Positions 26,421 to 35,168 of a DNA stretch of 64,000 bases are shown piece by piece. The notes under the pieces are model-generated. The model saw only the letters and a program-made list of their open reading frames with translations. It searched no databases and was not told the DNA's origin. The position numbers and the translations under genes were made by a program. Location: NCBI GenBank assembly GCA_041390625.1, contig JAWKPM010000008.1:124001-188000 (forward strand), read 5' to 3'. Each line of letters opens with the position of its first letter. Positions within the stretch are counted from its first letter, which is position 1. The DNA is from RBC038 sp041390625 (GTDB taxonomy: Bacteria; Chloroflexota; Dehalococcoidia; UBA2979).

Positions 26421-27365
26421 GTGCAGCAGCAAACGCACGTCGCGGACACGATAGGTCCGCCCGACTTCGATCTCAACATCACCTCCTTCATCCGCCATCT
26501 GCGCGCCGAGAACCTCTCGCCCCGCACGATCCGTTCCTACGAAGAGTCGGCTCGCCAGCTAGCGACCTTCCTCGAGAGCGCCGGCATGCCGACCCGTGTC
26601 GGCGCCGTGCGCCGCGAGCACATCGAGGCGTTCGTCACCGATCTGCTCCAGCGGTGGAAGCCGTCGACCGCCAACAACCGCTTTCGTGGGTTGCAGCAGT
26701 TCTTCAAGTGGCTGGAAGAGGAAGGCGAGGTGGCCGCCAACCCGATGGGCCGGATGAGGCCGCCGCGTGTCCCGGAGCAGCCTGTGCCGGTCCTCGACGA
26801 CGATGACCTGCGGCGCCTGCTCGATAGCTGCGGCGGAAGGTCGTTCGACGACCGTCGGGACCACGCCATCCTGCGTGTCTTCATCGACACCGGAGCCCGC
26901 CTCGCCGAAGTCGCCGGGACACGGCTTGACGGCCTGGATGGACTGGGCGATCTGGACCTCGACCAGGGCCTCATTCGCGTGCTCGGCAAAGGACGACGAG
27001 AGCGCGTGCTGCCGCTCGGCTCCCGGACTGTGCGGGCGCTCGATCGCTACCTCAGGGAGCGCGGGAGGCACCCGAAGTCGTCCGAGCCTTGGCTCTGGCT
27101 GGCGCAGAAGGGCCGATTCACCGACTCGGGCATCGCTCAGATGGTCCGGAGACGCGCGCGCGAGGCAGGGATCGGCGACGTCCATCCGCATCAGTTGCGC
27201 CACACCTTTGCTCACTCGTGGCTGGTGAACGGCGGGCAGGAGACCGATCTGATGCGCCTCACCGGCTGGAGAAGTCGCACGATGGTCTCTCGTTATGCAG
27301 CCTCGACCGCCGCCGCGCGCGCTGTGGAGGCTCATCGGCGTCTCTCCCCCGGCGATCGAATCTGA
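26421..27365 (+). CDS. Tyrosine recombinase/integrase (XerC/D-like), 314 aa
   Basis: An N-terminal SAM-like core-binding domain (about 20-105, with SPRTIRSYEESARQLATFLE) and a catalytic domain. Catalytic residues: Arg160 in TGARLAEV, Lys190 in GKGRRERVLPL, His257/Arg260 in HPHQLRHTF, Trp283 in LTGWRS (His-to-Trp as in many recombinases) and nucleophile Tyr292 in VSRYAAS. GTG start with AAGGA six bases upstream. It lies at the left end of the element and should drive integration and excision at the 40-bp site. The first codons (about 10-19) overlap a leftward promoter-like sequence that is repeated outside the right end. Confidence 0.92.
   Translation: MQQQTHVADTIGPPDFDLNITSFIRHLRAENLSPRTIRSYEESARQLATFLESAGMPTRVGAVRREHIEAFVTDLLQRWKPSTANNRFRGLQQFFKWLEEEGEVAANPMGRMRPPRVPEQPVPVLDDDDLRRLLDSCGGRSFDDRRDHAILRVFIDTGARLAEVAGTRLDGLDGLGDLDLDQGLIRVLGKGRRERVLPLGSRTVRALDRYLRERGRHPKSSEPWLWLAQKGRFTDSGIAQMVRRRAREAGIGDVHPHQLRHTFAHSWLVNGGQETDLMRLTGWRSRTMVSRYAASTAAARAVEAHRRLSPGDRI
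26448..26476 (-). promoter_or_regulatory. Leftward promoter-like element inside the integrase start; possible tRNA-Gly promoter
   Basis: On the minus strand: -35 TTGAGA (26476-26471), 17-base spacer, -10 TATCGT (26453-26448). Transcription would run leftward into tRNA-Gly (5' end at 26298) with a leader of about 140 bases. The same -35, -10 and spacing occur at 61484-61456, in the DNA that now follows the right repeat. It may keep the tRNA expressed after integration. Confidence 0.45.
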
Positions 27366-27368
27366 GCC

Positions 27369-28697
27369 ATGACGAAGGACGAGTTCCTTCAGTACCTGGA
27401 TGCCGTCACTCTCACCAACGACGGGATCTTCGAAGCGCTGATGGAGGTCGAGCCAGCTGAGGACCGCGCTGAGTGCTGGACCGCAGCGGTGCGAGTCATC
27501 GAGCTGACCGCTCAGGCGCGTGGAGTTCGAAGCGCCCTTGACGTCCTGCCACCGCTCATCATGCCGGGAGATGACGCTGGCGATGCACGTCGCTTCGTGC
27601 AGCTCCTTTTCCCCTTCGGGGGCGAGATCGCCCCGCACTCGCTCAGTGAGCCCGTCCCTGTCGACTTCTTCCAGTGGCAGCGCGCCCTTGCACGCATTCT
27701 CGAACAGCGTCAGCCGATTCGCGACGAGGCCCGACGCGCATGGCTGGAGCGGTGCGTCGCCGATCCGGGGTGGCAGGCAACCGTCGAGGAACTCTCGACC
27801 AGTTATCGAGGCTTTGTGGATCTCGTCGAGGCCGCCGGTTATCAGGAACGGTCAAAGGCGACCCTTGGGCCGGACCCGCCGGCCGCCCGCGCCCGAGGAG
27901 GGCGCCCCGAGTGCGGCCATGTCACGACGGTCCTCGAGTGCTTCCCGTGGTGCAAGTACGACCGAGAGTCCGCTTACGAAGCCCACTCCGGATGGCATCC
28001 CCACGCTGACTGGGTGTCGCTCTCGAAGTCACAGTTCCGGCCGCGCACCGACCTGCTGGCTGCCTGTCGATGCTGTGTCGCCGATCACGACCGGCGGCCC
28101 AACGGAGGGCCGACGTGCCACCTCTGTGCGGAGGCACTCTTCTGGACGACGTCCGCGCTCAGAGCTCGACGGTGGGGCGGCTGGTTCTGGCTCATCGAGG
28201 AACTGCGGGATAGCGCGAGGGCCCGAGCTCGAGAGTCAGACCCCGCCCTTCTGGAGCGGGAACTGCGCTTCGGGATCGTGTGGGAAGGGAACGAACCCTA
28301 CCGGGCAATGCTCGATAGGGTTCGACGCTTCGGGTCTGACCCGTGGAACGGCCACGCGATGTACGGATGGGAAGCGGGCGTTCGGCAGATCGCTACCGTC
28401 TTCCTTCCGGTGCGGGTCTTGTCGACCGATCTCCGGCGCGACATTCAGCAGAGGGCCCTGGCGCTCCTGAACAACATCTGGGACCGGTACCGGCTGAGCG
28501 ATCCGAAGACCACTGGCCGGAGTGACGCTCGACAGCGTCAGTGGGACCGCTATCTCAGCTGGCTCTGGCAGGAACGCGTCGAAGGTCACCCAATCGACTC
28601 CATCGACGCACCCTCTCCCACCGGACCAGAGCCGGTCACGCCACAGACGATCGGCCGTGGGATCGATCGAGCTCTCCGAGCCCTCGCAGCGCTCTGA
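27369..28697 (+). CDS. Unknown Cys-rich protein beside the integrase, 442 aa
   Basis: Not recognised. ATG is three bases after the integrase stop, so it should be translated with it. Residues about 170-250 contain several Cys/His in a likely metal site: PECGHVTTVLECFPWCKYD, then LLAACRCCVADHD and PTCHLCAEALFW. The C-terminal part is helical and basic (RQRQWDRYLSWLWQERVEG). No helicase, nuclease or recombinase motifs seen. The position suggests an accessory to integration or a regulator of the element. It could also be cargo; nothing in the sequence decides this. Confidence 0.7.
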   Translation: MTKDEFLQYLDAVTLTNDGIFEALMEVEPAEDRAECWTAAVRVIELTAQARGVRSALDVLPPLIMPGDDAGDARRFVQLLFPFGGEIAPHSLSEPVPVDFFQWQRALARILEQRQPIRDEARRAWLERCVADPGWQATVEELSTSYRGFVDLVEAAGYQERSKATLGPDPPAARARGGRPECGHVTTVLECFPWCKYDRESAYEAHSGWHPHADWVSLSKSQFRPRTDLLAACRCCVADHDRRPNGGPTCHLCAEALFWTTSALRARRWGGWFWLIEELRDSARARARESDPALLERELRFGIVWEGNEPYRAMLDRVRRFGSDPWNGHAMYGWEAGVRQIATVFLPVRVLSTDLRRDIQQRALALLNNIWDRYRLSDPKTTGRSDARQRQWDRYLSWLWQERVEGHPIDSIDAPSPTGPEPVTPQTIGRGIDRALRALAAL

Positions 28698-28768
28698 GCC
28701 ACGCAGGCGTGTTTACCGGGGCGCCAAACACGCCGAGATGTCCAGAGGAAGCCCTGTAGCGTCGAGGC

Positions 28769-29104
28769 ATGGACTCGCGCACCGACACTGCCAGACAACG
28801 CGGACGCCTCGGTGCCCTCGTTCTTCACGCTCGGCACGATCCTCGCCGGACCACCGCTGCCGCGCGTCGCGCAGCTTCGAGCGCGCTCGACCGCAGGCTG
28901 ATCGACGAGTTCAACCTCGACCGCGGTGAACTCGGCGACGAGGAGTTTGAGCGGCGCCTAGCGTACGCACGACGAGCGCACTTCAGTCGACTCGCGTTGA
29001 GGAGCGCGGAAGCTCGCCGCAAGTCCCCTCGGACAAGGAAGGACCCCGCTCGACCCTCGTCGCCCAGTCAAGACGCTTCCGACGTTGAAGGCGGCGCCCC
29101 GTGA
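28769..29104 (+). CDS. Hypothetical basic helical protein, 111 aa
   Basis: Not recognised. ATG at 28769; its stop overlaps the GTG start of the primase-helicase by four bases, which supports a real, coupled gene. The sequence is Arg/Ala-rich and helical (AARRAASSALDRRLIDEFNL, then ELGDEEFERRLAYARRAHFS), with a disordered end. It might be a DNA-binding accessory of the replication gene. Confidence rests mainly on the coupling. Confidence 0.5.
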   Translation: MDSRTDTARQRGRLGALVLHARHDPRRTTAAARRAASSALDRRLIDEFNLDRGELGDEEFERRLAYARRAHFSRLALRSAEARRKSPRTRKDPARPSSPSQDASDVEGGAP

Positions 29105-31500
29105 CCACCCATCCCGAGCACTCCAGCTCGCAGACACGCGCCCCGGAGGCCAATGCAGCGAGATTCGGCGCATTTGGGCAATCCACTCTCGCAGCCCATC
29201 ACCGCGAGGTGTTGCAGTCCTCCGGACTGGACAATGTCTCCATTGAGGAGCGCGGCTACTTCACCGCTGAACGAAAGTCCCAACTCGCGGACCTCGGCTT
29301 CTCGCGGGCTCAGCAACTCGTTCCTGCGCTCGTGCTGCCCGTCATCAGCCCGCACGGTGAGGTCGTGCTGTACCAGGCGCGTCCGGACCGGCCTCGAGTG
29401 AAGAACGCGAAGGCGGTCAAGTACGAGACACTCCCGGGCGCTTCGATGGCGCTCGACGTGCCACCTCGAAGCCGTCCTCTTCTCGGCGACCCTTCCATCC
29501 CCCTATTCGTGACGGAGGGGATCAAGAAGGGGGACTCCCTGGCCACACGTGGCTTGTGCGCGGTTGCACTGCTCGGCGTCTGGAACTGGCGTGGCACGAA
29601 CGACCGGGGCGGTAAGGTCGCGCTGCCGGAGTGGGAGTCCATCGCCCTCAACGACCGTCAGGTGTTCATCGTCTTCGACTCGGACGTGATGCTGAAGACT
29701 GCGGTCCACGCCGCGATGCAGCGGCTGGCGGACTTCCTGCGCTCTCGTAGCGCCAACGTGCTGTTCATCTACCTGCCGGCCGGCGCCGCGGGCGCCAAAG
29801 TGGGTGTCGACGACTTCCTTGCTAGCGGCAACGACATCGACGATTTGCTGAAGCTGGCAACCGACAAGCTGCGCCCCGTGCAGCCCGCTGACTCCTCGAC
29901 GCCGGGGAGTCGGTCGGCTAGGCCCGAGATCGTCGTCAGCGATCGCCACGTGCGTGACATGACCGCCGACGCTGTCAGCGTCCTCCAGCGCCAACCCGAG
30001 CCGCTGTGCTTCCGCCGAGGATCCGCCATCGTGCGCCTTGTCGGTGAGCCCCGCTTGGCCGAGGTCGTGACCATCGATGCTATCCGCGGCACGCTCGATC
30101 GCCTGGCGGACTTCATCTCGTTGGATGCCGAGGGGCGCGCGCATCCGGCAAGGGTCCCGCGCGACGTGGCCGCGGACATCCTCAGTCTGGCGGACTCGCC
30201 GCTACCGCCGCTCGCCGGCGTTCTGTCCTCACCTGTCTTCTTGGAAGGCGGACGCCTGCTCTGCACGCCCGGCTACGACACCGAGAGTGGCTTCTATCTC
30301 AACCTGAAGGGATTCGACGGACTCCGTGCGGACATCCCGCTAGGTGAGGCGGTAGCCCTGCTCATGGACGAAGTGCTCGGGGACTTCCCCTTCGCCGACG
30401 ACGGGAGTCGGGCGCACACGGTCGCCGCGATCATCCAGCCCTTCGTGCGTCCAATGATCGACGGGCCTGTGCCCCTGTACCTGTTGGATGCCCCGACTCG
30501 TGGTACCGGCAAGACGCTGCTTGCGGACGCGATCGCCCATGTCGCACTTGCCTCGAGCGCGCCCGTCATGGCGCTGCCACGGGACAACGACGAGATCGAG
30601 AAGCGCATCACCTCGATGCTCATCGGAGGGGCGCCGCTAGTCCTCTTAGACAATGTCACGTCGTTGCAGTCCGGGGCGCTCGCCGCTGTTCTCACGACCA
30701 CGATATGGAGAGGGCGCGTGCTTGGGCGGTCACAAATCGTCCAGCTCGAAAACCGCGCGACGTGGCTCGCCACCGGGAACAACGTTGGCGTCTCCGACGA
30801 GCTGGCACGCCGCATCGCGCCGATTCGTCTGGACGCTGGCGAGCCGCATCCGGAAGGACGGAAGGGGTTCCGCCACAGTGATCTTCTCGCATGGGTGAGG
30901 GCACATCGTCCCTCGCTTGTCAGCGCATGTCTGTCGATCGTGCAGGCGTGGATCGATGCGGGGTGCCCTTCCGATAGCTCCACCCTCGGGCGCTTCGAGA
31001 GCTGGACCCATGTCATGGGCGGGATCCTCGCTGTTGCCGGCGTCGACGGATTTCTCTCCAACCGTGGCCTCGTGCTCGAGCAGGCAGATCAAACGTCGGC
31101 AGACTGGGCGGCGCTGTGCGCGGCGTGGTGGGAAGAGTTCGAATCGCGCCCCGTGACGGCGAAGGACCTGTTCCTCCTCGCCAAGGGCCGCAGCCTCCTG
31201 CTCGACCTCTGGGGCGGACGAACCGAGCTCGGCGCGCAGCAGCGGTTCGGCCACGCACTCCCGCGCGTACGCGATCGGGTGTTCGGCCGATTCCGAATCC
31301 AAGCGGTCGGACGCGACGCCACGACCGGCAACGCCGCCTACCGCCTCGAGAACCGGCGGTCGGAAGACACCCGAAACGCCGGAGACACCGGATCGAGTTC
31401 GCCCGACGCGCGTGTTTCGGGTGTTTCGGGTGTTTCGGCCAGAGCCGGCGAGGATTCTGCAACGCGCACGCCGGACTTCTGGGAGGCAGTGATCAGGTGA
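29101..31500 (+). CDS. DUF3854 TOPRIM-like primase with SF3-type helicase module, 799 aa
   Basis: The first 280 residues fit DUF3854, a TOPRIM-like fold seen in element primases: LFVTEGIKKGDSLATRG, RQVFIVFDSDVML with the acidic DSD pair, and KVGVDDFLASG. The helicase part has APTRGTGKTLLADAIAHVAL (Walker A Lys about 471), PLVLLDNVTSLQS (Walker B) and TWLATGNNVGVSDELARRIA (sensor). Such proteins start replication of plasmids or islands. GTG start overlaps the previous gene. The C-terminus carries a 9-bp tandem repeat. The following small gene overlaps its stop. Confidence 0.85.
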   Translation: MTTHPEHSSSQTRAPEANAARFGAFGQSTLAAHHREVLQSSGLDNVSIEERGYFTAERKSQLADLGFSRAQQLVPALVLPVISPHGEVVLYQARPDRPRVKNAKAVKYETLPGASMALDVPPRSRPLLGDPSIPLFVTEGIKKGDSLATRGLCAVALLGVWNWRGTNDRGGKVALPEWESIALNDRQVFIVFDSDVMLKTAVHAAMQRLADFLRSRSANVLFIYLPAGAAGAKVGVDDFLASGNDIDDLLKLATDKLRPVQPADSSTPGSRSARPEIVVSDRHVRDMTADAVSVLQRQPEPLCFRRGSAIVRLVGEPRLAEVVTIDAIRGTLDRLADFISLDAEGRAHPARVPRDVAADILSLADSPLPPLAGVLSSPVFLEGGRLLCTPGYDTESGFYLNLKGFDGLRADIPLGEAVALLMDEVLGDFPFADDGSRAHTVAAIIQPFVRPMIDGPVPLYLLDAPTRGTGKTLLADAIAHVALASSAPVMALPRDNDEIEKRITSMLIGGAPLVLLDNVTSLQSGALAAVLTTTIWRGRVLGRSQIVQLENRATWLATGNNVGVSDELARRIAPIRLDAGEPHPEGRKGFRHSDLLAWVRAHRPSLVSACLSIVQAWIDAGCPSDSSTLGRFESWTHVMGGILAVAGVDGFLSNRGLVLEQADQTSADWAALCAAWWEEFESRPVTAKDLFLLAKGRSLLLDLWGGRTELGAQQRFGHALPRVRDRVFGRFRIQAVGRDATTGNAAYRLENRRSEDTRNAGDTGSSSPDARVSGVSGVSARAGEDSATRTPDFWEAVIR
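31412..31438 (+). repeat. Three tandem copies of a 9-bp unit within the primase gene
   Basis: GTGTTTCGG repeated three times (coding for VSG units), with the inverse sequence ACACCCGAAAC about 40 bases upstream. In-gene direct repeats near the end of a replication protein resemble iterons, but three copies are few. Confidence 0.55.
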
Positions 31501-31841
31501 ACGCGCTCGAGCTAGTGCAACAGGTCCGGGATCAAGGCGCCGACGTCCTGGTAAGAGGCGGACAGTTGGTCGTTCGCGGCACCGGTGCACCACTCCCCGA
31601 TGACCTGATCGAGGGCATCCGCGAGCACAGGGCCGAGTTGCTCGTTGCGCTCGGGGTCCCAATCGACGTCACGGTGGGCGAGGTTCTTGCGGACCTGCGA
31701 CCACACCTGAATCCGGCCCTTCAGGCGCTCCCGGATGACCGGCTGCTTGCCCTCGTGAACTGGAACATCATCGCGGCGTGGGAGTCGGCCGTCAGGGGGG
31801 TCAGCGTTCGGGCTGGTCGCGCCCCGCCGCGGCGGAGATGA
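31497..31841 (+). CDS. TubC_N-like small protein, 114 aa
   Basis: GTG at 31497 overlaps the primase stop by four bases. The first half (NALELVQQVRDQGADVLVRG, then GAPLPDDLIEGIREHRAEL) fits the TubC N-terminal docking-domain fold, which is often found directly after DUF3854 primases on mobile elements. The second half (DVTVGEVLADLRPHLNPALQ) is helical with a basic tail. It probably joins the primase protein to a partner. It is part of the replication module of the element. Confidence 0.7.
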   Translation: MNALELVQQVRDQGADVLVRGGQLVVRGTGAPLPDDLIEGIREHRAELLVALGVPIDVTVGEVLADLRPHLNPALQALPDDRLLALVNWNIIAAWESAVRGVSVRAGRAPPRRR

Positions 31842-31868
31842 GCTTTGATGGCGACAGGAGGCTCTAGC

Positions 31869-32093
31869 GTGAATCCACAAGCACCAGGTCGAGACGGGCT
31901 CCTGGAGGCCCTGCAGGCCCTCCATCGGGAAGTGGACAGTGTCCTGGATGTAGTTGTTGACGTGATGGACCCAAGCCTCGATCGATTCTTCGATGCCTAC
32001 GAGCACGCGGGACGTTTGCTTCGTGATCAATCGAGAGATGGCGATGCCGCCTCGGAGGCAGAAGTGCGTCCCGATAGCAGCACGCCGAAGTAG
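31869..32093 (+). CDS. Hypothetical acidic helical protein, 74 aa
   Basis: Not recognised. GTG at 31869 has GGAGG at 31857-31861, so the start is well supported; a longer frame from 31845 lacks such a site. The sequence is acidic (LHREVDSVLDVVVDVMDPSL). It may be a small element protein. The next gene starts inside it (overlap of 56 bases). Confidence 0.5.
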   Translation: MNPQAPGRDGLLEALQALHREVDSVLDVVVDVMDPSLDRFFDAYEHAGRLLRDQSRDGDAASEAEVRPDSSTPK

Positions 32094-32385
32094 TGATCGG
32101 TTACCCAAGACGTCGAGTATTCATGCTGAGTGGAAGCGATGTGGCCGGGCGACGTGTCGGTGTTCCGCCGGCGCCCTCCACGGTCCGTACTTCGCGCGCT
32201 ACGAACGGAAGTTTGGTCGCCTCGTGAAGCGGTACGTCCGGCTTGCCGATGTGGAGGGGGCACTCAACGAGCAGGCGCTCGCTCGCCTTGATTCCTTGCG
32301 GCGGAGACAGCGGCGGGCTCGTGGGCTAGTCGCATGGCGCACCCTCCGGGACCAGGTCCGTCGTCTGGAGGGGTCAGATGACTGA
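32038..32385 (+). CDS. DUF6788-like small protein with CxxxCxC motif, 115 aa
   Basis: The motif EWKRCGRATCRCSAGALHGP followed by YFARYERKFGRLVKRYVRL matches the pattern of DUF6788 proteins, common on integrative elements of Actinobacteria and Chloroflexota. The Cys cluster suggests metal binding. The ATG at 32038 is a guess; earlier in-frame starts exist. It overlaps the hypothetical 74-aa gene upstream and, by eight bases, the gene at 32378. Function of the family is unknown. Confidence 0.6.
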   Translation: MAMPPRRQKCVPIAARRSSDRLPKTSSIHAEWKRCGRATCRCSAGALHGPYFARYERKFGRLVKRYVRLADVEGALNEQALARLDSLRRRQRRARGLVAWRTLRDQVRRLEGSDD

Positions 32386-33133
32386 GTGGCCGACTACTCT
32401 CGGTGGCCGGCCGGCCACCCAGATGCAGAGTCTCCCAGAACGCGACGCGGCCGTGCTCGGCCGCATCATGGCCGCCGAGTCGGCCAAGATGGCCGTCTTC
32501 TACCGCCGGGCGATGAGTGAAGACGATACCCAAGCATCCGACTCGGTCTGGGCGCCGGCAGACTCGACTCGCGCGCGTCAAATACTCGAGGCGCCCCCAG
32601 GCTCGGTGGACTGGTGGGGTCTGAACCAGCTCGCAGCCACTGACCCTCCGGCCGCGGCGCGGGCGTGGCAGCGACTCCGGCGAATCGCCCGAGACGAGCT
32701 CGATAGCGGGAACTTCGCCGCCGACGCGCTCGACGTGCTTCACTCGCCGCTAGACCGGGCTCGCTTCCAGGCAACCCGCGAAGCCTTCATGGAGGAGTTG
32801 CAGCCCCAGGGTGCTCTCGAGGAGGCGCTGGTCGACACGCTTGTGCACGCGTACCTCGGCCAACAGTCATGGATGGGCGCCTATCACGTCCGCACTCAGC
32901 TCCGCGAGGAGGAAGTTGACACGCGCAACGGCGTGGCGCGGCGCGCTCCGCGTCTGGACGACGCCGCCGCTCGAGAGGAGGCGTGGCAGTTCGTGGAGAG
33001 GTTCAACCGCCTGTTCCTGCGAGTCCTGCGTGCGCTCGATGACCATCGGCGCAGGTCCACCGTGATCGTCCAGCGCGCTGGCCAGGTGAACGTCGCAGAT
33101 CAGCAGTTGAACTTTGGTGCCCAACCCAACTAG
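32378..33133 (+). CDS. Hypothetical element protein, 251 aa
   Basis: Not recognised as a specific family. Helical, with a central KMAVFYRRAMSEDDTQASD-like acidic stretch, LVDTLVHAYLGQQSWMGAYH in the middle, and a C-terminal VIVQRAGQVNVADQQLNF. The QVNVADQQLNF-type end is a signature I associate with small terminase-like or plasmid proteins, but this is not certain. ATG overlaps the stop of the DUF6788-like gene by eight bases. It ends the left module. The next gene is on the opposite strand, so transcription converges at 33133-33243. Confidence 0.55.
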   Translation: MTEWPTTLGGRPATQMQSLPERDAAVLGRIMAAESAKMAVFYRRAMSEDDTQASDSVWAPADSTRARQILEAPPGSVDWWGLNQLAATDPPAAARAWQRLRRIARDELDSGNFAADALDVLHSPLDRARFQATREAFMEELQPQGALEEALVDTLVHAYLGQQSWMGAYHVRTQLREEEVDTRNGVARRAPRLDDAAAREEAWQFVERFNRLFLRVLRALDDHRRRSTVIVQRAGQVNVADQQLNFGAQPN

Positions 33134-33242
33134 CCAGTGACGAGGCCCGCGGCGCCCCCGAGGGCGGTAGCCGAACCCGTGAGGCGAGTGTCGCGGCAAC
33201 CCGGTCGTTTTGCCACGCGCTCCGGTGTTGCGGGAGAAGATT

Positions 33243-35156
33243 CTACGCGCGGCGCCTCCAGCCCTCAGCGAGTAGACGAACCATTTCGTAGATGTCGAAT
33301 CGCGGCGCGCTGGTTGCCGTCGAGCTTGGCAGCAGCTCCGGCAGGAGGAACTCTCTCCCTACGTCGTGAAACCGGTCCTCGTGAATGGGGCCCTTCCGCA
33401 AGTCAGCGAGTGTCCTGAGTAGCATCCCCAACCGCCGCGCCTCTTCCTCCTTCGGCCACATGCGCTCGATCGGTTCGAGTACAGTCCGTGGCAGGGCGAC
33501 ACGCCAGCTTTGAGGTCCCAGTGAGAGAGATTCGCCGATCTCCGCGAGCGGGATGTCCCGCGCCCCCGAGCCCTTCGAGCTCTGCACTCGGAAGGCGCCC
33601 GGGGGGAACAGGCTCCTGAACGCTGCCTCCAGCGTGGTGATGCGCGGTAGGGCCGCGAAATCGGCACGCGCCGGGTCCGCGTCGGCGGGATCGAGCTCTC
33701 CGAACGCGACTGCGATCCGCGGGTAGTCCGCCAGAAACGCTTCAACGCTTGGGGAGCCCCCGGTCATGCGAACGATGCGCTCGCGCCCGAGCTCTTTCGC
33801 GTCGCCGTGGCGGACTACAGGCAGGAGCGCCAAGTCTTTGCGCATCGCGTCTACCGTCGACCGCATCTCGTCGAGAGCCGCCTTGAGGGGCTGCGTCGCC
33901 TCGGCGCTCAGGGACCTGAATGCGTCCCCAGGGAGGCGCGCAAGAAACGCCCGCACGACGTCCGGGTAGGGCAGCAGCGGTACGTCGACACCGGCCCCGG
34001 GCGGAGTCGCGAGTACGGACGCGACGGCCGATTCGACGTTCAGGGCGACGAGCTCGTCAATCGTCGTCCCGCGCGTCATCTCTGACTCCTCCTCGTGCTC
34101 AAGGAGGAACTGCTCCACGGAGGCGAGGACACCGGCGAGTGGCCCGATGGCGGGCAGGTGGCCTGCCTGCTCTGCAGAGCGCAGACAGACCTCGAGTGCC
34201 GAGATCAGCCACGCCTCTTCCCACCAACTGTCGGTCGTCCAATCGGGCTCCTCGCCCGCACAAGTCGCGTAGACGACAAGCGCAGCCGCCCGAGAGGCTG
34301 CGAGTTCGATGACGGGCTGGAGCGACGCCGGCGCACTGAGTTCGAGTTCCACAGGCCAGAACGAGTAGCCCTCCACGCCCCAGGTCACAGTGTCACCGCC
34401 GGCCGTAGAGGCAATCCATGGCGGAGTGCGAATCGCCGGGTTCAGCTTCGCCGCCCGTAGGAGCCCTTCCTGCGGCGACGGGGCCGACATGACAGCGTCC
34501 ACGAGTGCCATCGGGTCCGGCTCGACGCCGGCGAAACCGAGAACTGCGAGCGCACGAATCCAGCCGATGCCGCCGGGCTGTAGGGCCGCTCGCTCGATCT
34601 CGCGCTGCGCCCGATCGACATTCGCCTCGGCCTCCGAGTCCTCGAAGTAGAGATTCGCGTACGCTAGCTCGGCGTGAACGCCCGGCGCGGGCGGAAGGGC
34701 GTCGAGAAAGCGCAGGTAGGCTGCGTGGGCGGGCCGTCCCCGTTGCTCACGGCGCTCCTCGAGATACTCGGCCCAGCGCGCCGCAGCTTCCGAGGAGACT
34801 CGATCTGAGAGAGCGCCCTCCACGTCAACGGCGACCCCGTAGCTGGGGAACCGCTTGACTAGGAGCGCGGCCGCGTCGTCGGAAGCAGGCGCGCCGAGGA
34901 CCGACTCCATGAGATGGAGTGCCGAACTCGTGCGGCTTGCCCCAACCGTCTCGTCCGACGCCCAGTAGTGCCCAGGCGACCAGGTTCGATGTGGTCGGAA
35001 GTAGTCGTCCGCGTTCTCGGGCCGCTCCTCCCAGTTCGGATCGACTAGAGGCACCGGCACGTAAGCCGGCCGTTTACCCTCCGGCAACCACAACGCCACG
35101 ACGTGACCGGCGGCCGCCCAGAGAGGAGTACCAGAGCCCGCCACGGGGAGACCCAC
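33243..35156 (-). CDS. Unknown 637-aa protein of the island cargo
   Basis: Not recognised. The sequence is Ala/Glu/Leu-rich with many short helices (AARWAEYLEERREQRGRPAH, EELARERIVRMTGGS-type segments), like a repeat or alpha-solenoid protein. No nucleotide-binding, nuclease or metal motif is visible. The start GTG at 35156 has GAGGAGG just upstream; the stop of a small upstream open frame (35171-35169) is 12 bases away, so translation was or is coupled. It faces away from the DUF262 gene. In defence islands such solenoid proteins can be sensors, but nothing here proves it. Confidence 0.7.
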   Translation of the reverse strand: MGLPVAGSGTPLWAAAGHVVALWLPEGKRPAYVPVPLVDPNWEERPENADDYFRPHRTWSPGHYWASDETVGASRTSSALHLMESVLGAPASDDAAALLVKRFPSYGVAVDVEGALSDRVSSEAAARWAEYLEERREQRGRPAHAAYLRFLDALPPAPGVHAELAYANLYFEDSEAEANVDRAQREIERAALQPGGIGWIRALAVLGFAGVEPDPMALVDAVMSAPSPQEGLLRAAKLNPAIRTPPWIASTAGGDTVTWGVEGYSFWPVELELSAPASLQPVIELAASRAAALVVYATCAGEEPDWTTDSWWEEAWLISALEVCLRSAEQAGHLPAIGPLAGVLASVEQFLLEHEEESEMTRGTTIDELVALNVESAVASVLATPPGAGVDVPLLPYPDVVRAFLARLPGDAFRSLSAEATQPLKAALDEMRSTVDAMRKDLALLPVVRHGDAKELGRERIVRMTGGSPSVEAFLADYPRIAVAFGELDPADADPARADFAALPRITTLEAAFRSLFPPGAFRVQSSKGSGARDIPLAEIGESLSLGPQSWRVALPRTVLEPIERMWPKEEEARRLGMLLRTLADLRKGPIHEDRFHDVGREFLLPELLPSSTATSAPRFDIYEMVRLLAEGWRRRA

Positions 35157-35168
35157 CGAATTGCCTCC

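Noticed and set aside
31412..31438. CRISPR-like repeat
   Set aside because: The 9-bp units are directly joined with no spacers and lie in frame within a coding region.
33134..33242. Five-bp hairpin CGCCC/GGGCG as terminator
   Set aside because: Stem is short and such hairpins are common by chance in GC-rich DNA.
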